Source of the DNA: an uncultured Acetobacter sp.
GTDB taxonomy: Bacteria; Pseudomonadota; Alphaproteobacteria; Acetobacterales; Acetobacteraceae
Reading direction: 5' to 3'
Assembly: GCA_937900755.1 (NCBI GenBank)
Contig: CALCDN010000112.1
Span: 1 to 14,498, forward strand
DNA: 14,498 nt
Under the pieces are notes generated by a model, which made no database searches, was not told where the DNA came from, and saw only the letters and a program-made list of their open reading frames with translations. Below, in pieces: positions 13,676 through 14,498 of this stretch. The first letter of the stretch is position 1; each line of letters opens with the position of its first letter. The position numbers and the translations under genes were made by a program.

Positions 13676-14416
13676 TTACGGTGCGCGCTGTGCTGCGATC
13701 AGGAATTCCTTGTTCCCTTCCGGCCCGGTAATGGGGCTGAGTTCTATCCCCAGCACCTGCCAGCCCGGCAAGGTGGACCACCAGTCCTGTATGGTGGCGC
13801 ACACACTTTCATGCACGGCGGGGTCTCGGACAACACCTTTGGCGCCAATCTGCTCCCGCCCGGCTTCGAACTGGGGTTTGATCAGAGCCACCGCCCACGC
13901 ATTGTCAGCCGCAAGAGCAAGGGCTGCAGGTAAAATAGTCCGAAGGCCAATAAAACTGGCATCACAGACAATAACTTCGGGGGCTACGGGAATAAGTGTT
14001 TTGTCCAGATAACGGGCATTACACTTTTCCAGCACGCTGACCCGTGGATCGGAGCGCAGTTTCCAGGCCAGTTGTCCATGCCCGACATCAACAGCATAAA
14101 CATGCTCGGCCCCGTGCGTGAGCAGCACGTCCGTGAAGCCCCCAGTGGATGCCCCCACATCCAGGCATTGACGGCCTGTGGGAGAAAGCCCGAAGTGATC
14201 CAGGGCATGTGCCAGCTTGCATCCTCCGCGTGACACCCACGGATGGTCCTGCCCGCGCAGTTCCAAAGGCGCATCCTCGGCTAACTGGTCTCCAGCCTTG
14301 GCAACGCGTTTGGTACCGCTAAAAACAAGCCCGGCCATAATAAGGGCCTGCGCTTTTGTCCGGCTTTCCACCAACCCGCGTTCAACAAGAATCTGGTCTG
14401 CCCGACGCCGAGCCAT
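13676..14416 (-). CDS. tlyA: TlyA-family rRNA (cytidine-2'-O)-methyltransferase
   Basis: This 246-residue protein has an N-terminal S4 RNA-binding domain (RADQILVERGLVESRTKAQA within residues 1-60) and a FtsJ/RrmJ-like Rossmann methyltransferase domain. The SAM-binding loop is LDVGASTGGF (85-94), with D110 in YAVDVG as the likely ribose-contacting acid. The catalytic K-D-K-E tetrad described for the TlyA family is matched as K67 (SRGGCKL), D152 (CDASFIGL), K180 (LIKPQFE) and E237 (GNKEFL). Members 2'-O-methylate 16S and/or 23S rRNA cytidines in some bacteria and are also annotated as hemolysin A; the hemolysin role is doubtful here. The ATG at 14416 lies 4 bp after the dxs stop, so the two are surely co-transcribed and probably translationally coupled. 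Which rRNA is modified cannot be told. Confidence 0.93.
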   Translation of the reverse strand: MARRRADQILVERGLVESRTKAQALIMAGLVFSGTKRVAKAGDQLAEDAPLELRGQDHPWVSRGGCKLAHALDHFGLSPTGRQCLDVGASTGGFTDVLLTHGAEHVYAVDVGHGQLAWKLRSDPRVSVLEKCNARYLDKTLIPVAPEVIVCDASFIGLRTILPAALALAADNAWAVALIKPQFEAGREQIGAKGVVRDPAVHESVCATIQDWWSTLPGWQVLGIELSPITGPEGNKEFLIAAQRAP

Positions 14417-14420
14417 GTAA

Positions 14421-14498
14421 TCAGGCCAACCGCTCTTCGGTTACGCTCACGCCCAGGGCGTTAAGAGCGGTTGCGACGATGTGCGGGGCGGAGAGCCC
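14421..14498 (-). CDS. dxs: 1-deoxy-D-xylulose-5-phosphate synthase, C-terminal end (partial)
   Basis: The last 25 codons and the TGA of a gene enter from the right edge. The peptide GLSAPHIVATALNALG followed by VSVTEERLA matches the helix that ends alphaproteobacterial Dxs, the thiamine-diphosphate enzyme that starts the MEP isoprenoid pathway. The order dxs then tlyA on one strand is common in this class and supports the call. With so few residues the identity rests on the tail motif and the neighbour. Confidence 0.7.
   Translation of the reverse strand, partial: GLSAPHIVATALNALGVSVTEERLA

Noticed and set aside
13536..13802. 89-residue N-terminal extension of the secreted protein
   Set aside because: The extension overlaps tlyA in another frame, and the signal peptide and Shine-Dalgarno both point to the start at 13535.
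1..14498. Mobile element, CRISPR array, tRNA or rRNA gene
   Set aside because: I saw no transposase or integrase motifs, no regularly spaced repeats and no cloverleaf or rRNA-like sequence in any intergenic gap. The inverted repeats found are single hairpins, not element ends with target duplications.

Overview
The window looks like a chromosomal segment from an acetic acid bacterium (Acetobacteraceae, Alphaproteobacteria; an Acetobacter- or Gluconobacter-like genome is my best guess). I infer this from the moderately GC-rich coding sequence, a long-chain polyol dehydrogenase close to the Gluconobacter L-sorbose reductase type, a polyol-permease-type MFS transporter, and the alphaproteobacterial gene order dxs-tlyA. 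No rRNA, tRNA, CRISPR array, integrase or transposase was recognised, so most of the window is core chromosome. Left of about 8300 it carries metabolic and accessory genes; right of that it is nearly all housekeeping.

Layout, left to right. A signal-peptide-bearing Dabb-domain protein runs off the left edge (minus strand), with a Tas-type aldo-keto reductase just upstream of it. Divergent from these, across an AT-rich 215-bp spacer, is a 488-aa mannitol/sorbose-type polyol dehydrogenase, followed on the same strand by class II fumarase fumC. A strong hairpin terminator ends fumC. Converging on it is a DalT/RbtT-like polyol permease on the minus strand, which has a TTG start, a good Shine-Dalgarno and a leader of about 170 nt. 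A 500-bp gene-free, strongly AT-rich spacer follows.

From about 6870 to the right end every gene is on the minus strand. In transcription order these are dxs (only its last 25 codons), tlyA, a secreted 210-aa protein of unknown function, rlmN, argG, an FKBP-type lipoprotein prolyl isomerase, trpS, and a TPR protein fused to a glycosyltransferase-9-like domain. Intrinsic terminators are visible between the secreted protein and rlmN, and between the FKBP gene and trpS. They suggest four units: dxs-tlyA (possibly with the secreted protein), rlmN, argG-fkbp, and trpS-TPR/GT9.

How the parts fit: the dehydrogenase and permease could import a sugar alcohol and interconvert it with its ketose in the cytoplasm. 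Fumarase handles the TCA step, and the aldo-keto reductase is another NADP(H)-dependent carbonyl reductase. I found no convincing undescribed system. The items most worth a second look are the TPR-GT9 protein behind trpS, the secreted Dabb protein, the lineage-restricted secreted protein, and several strong inverted repeats in intergenic regions, including one that places the trpS stop codon in its loop.
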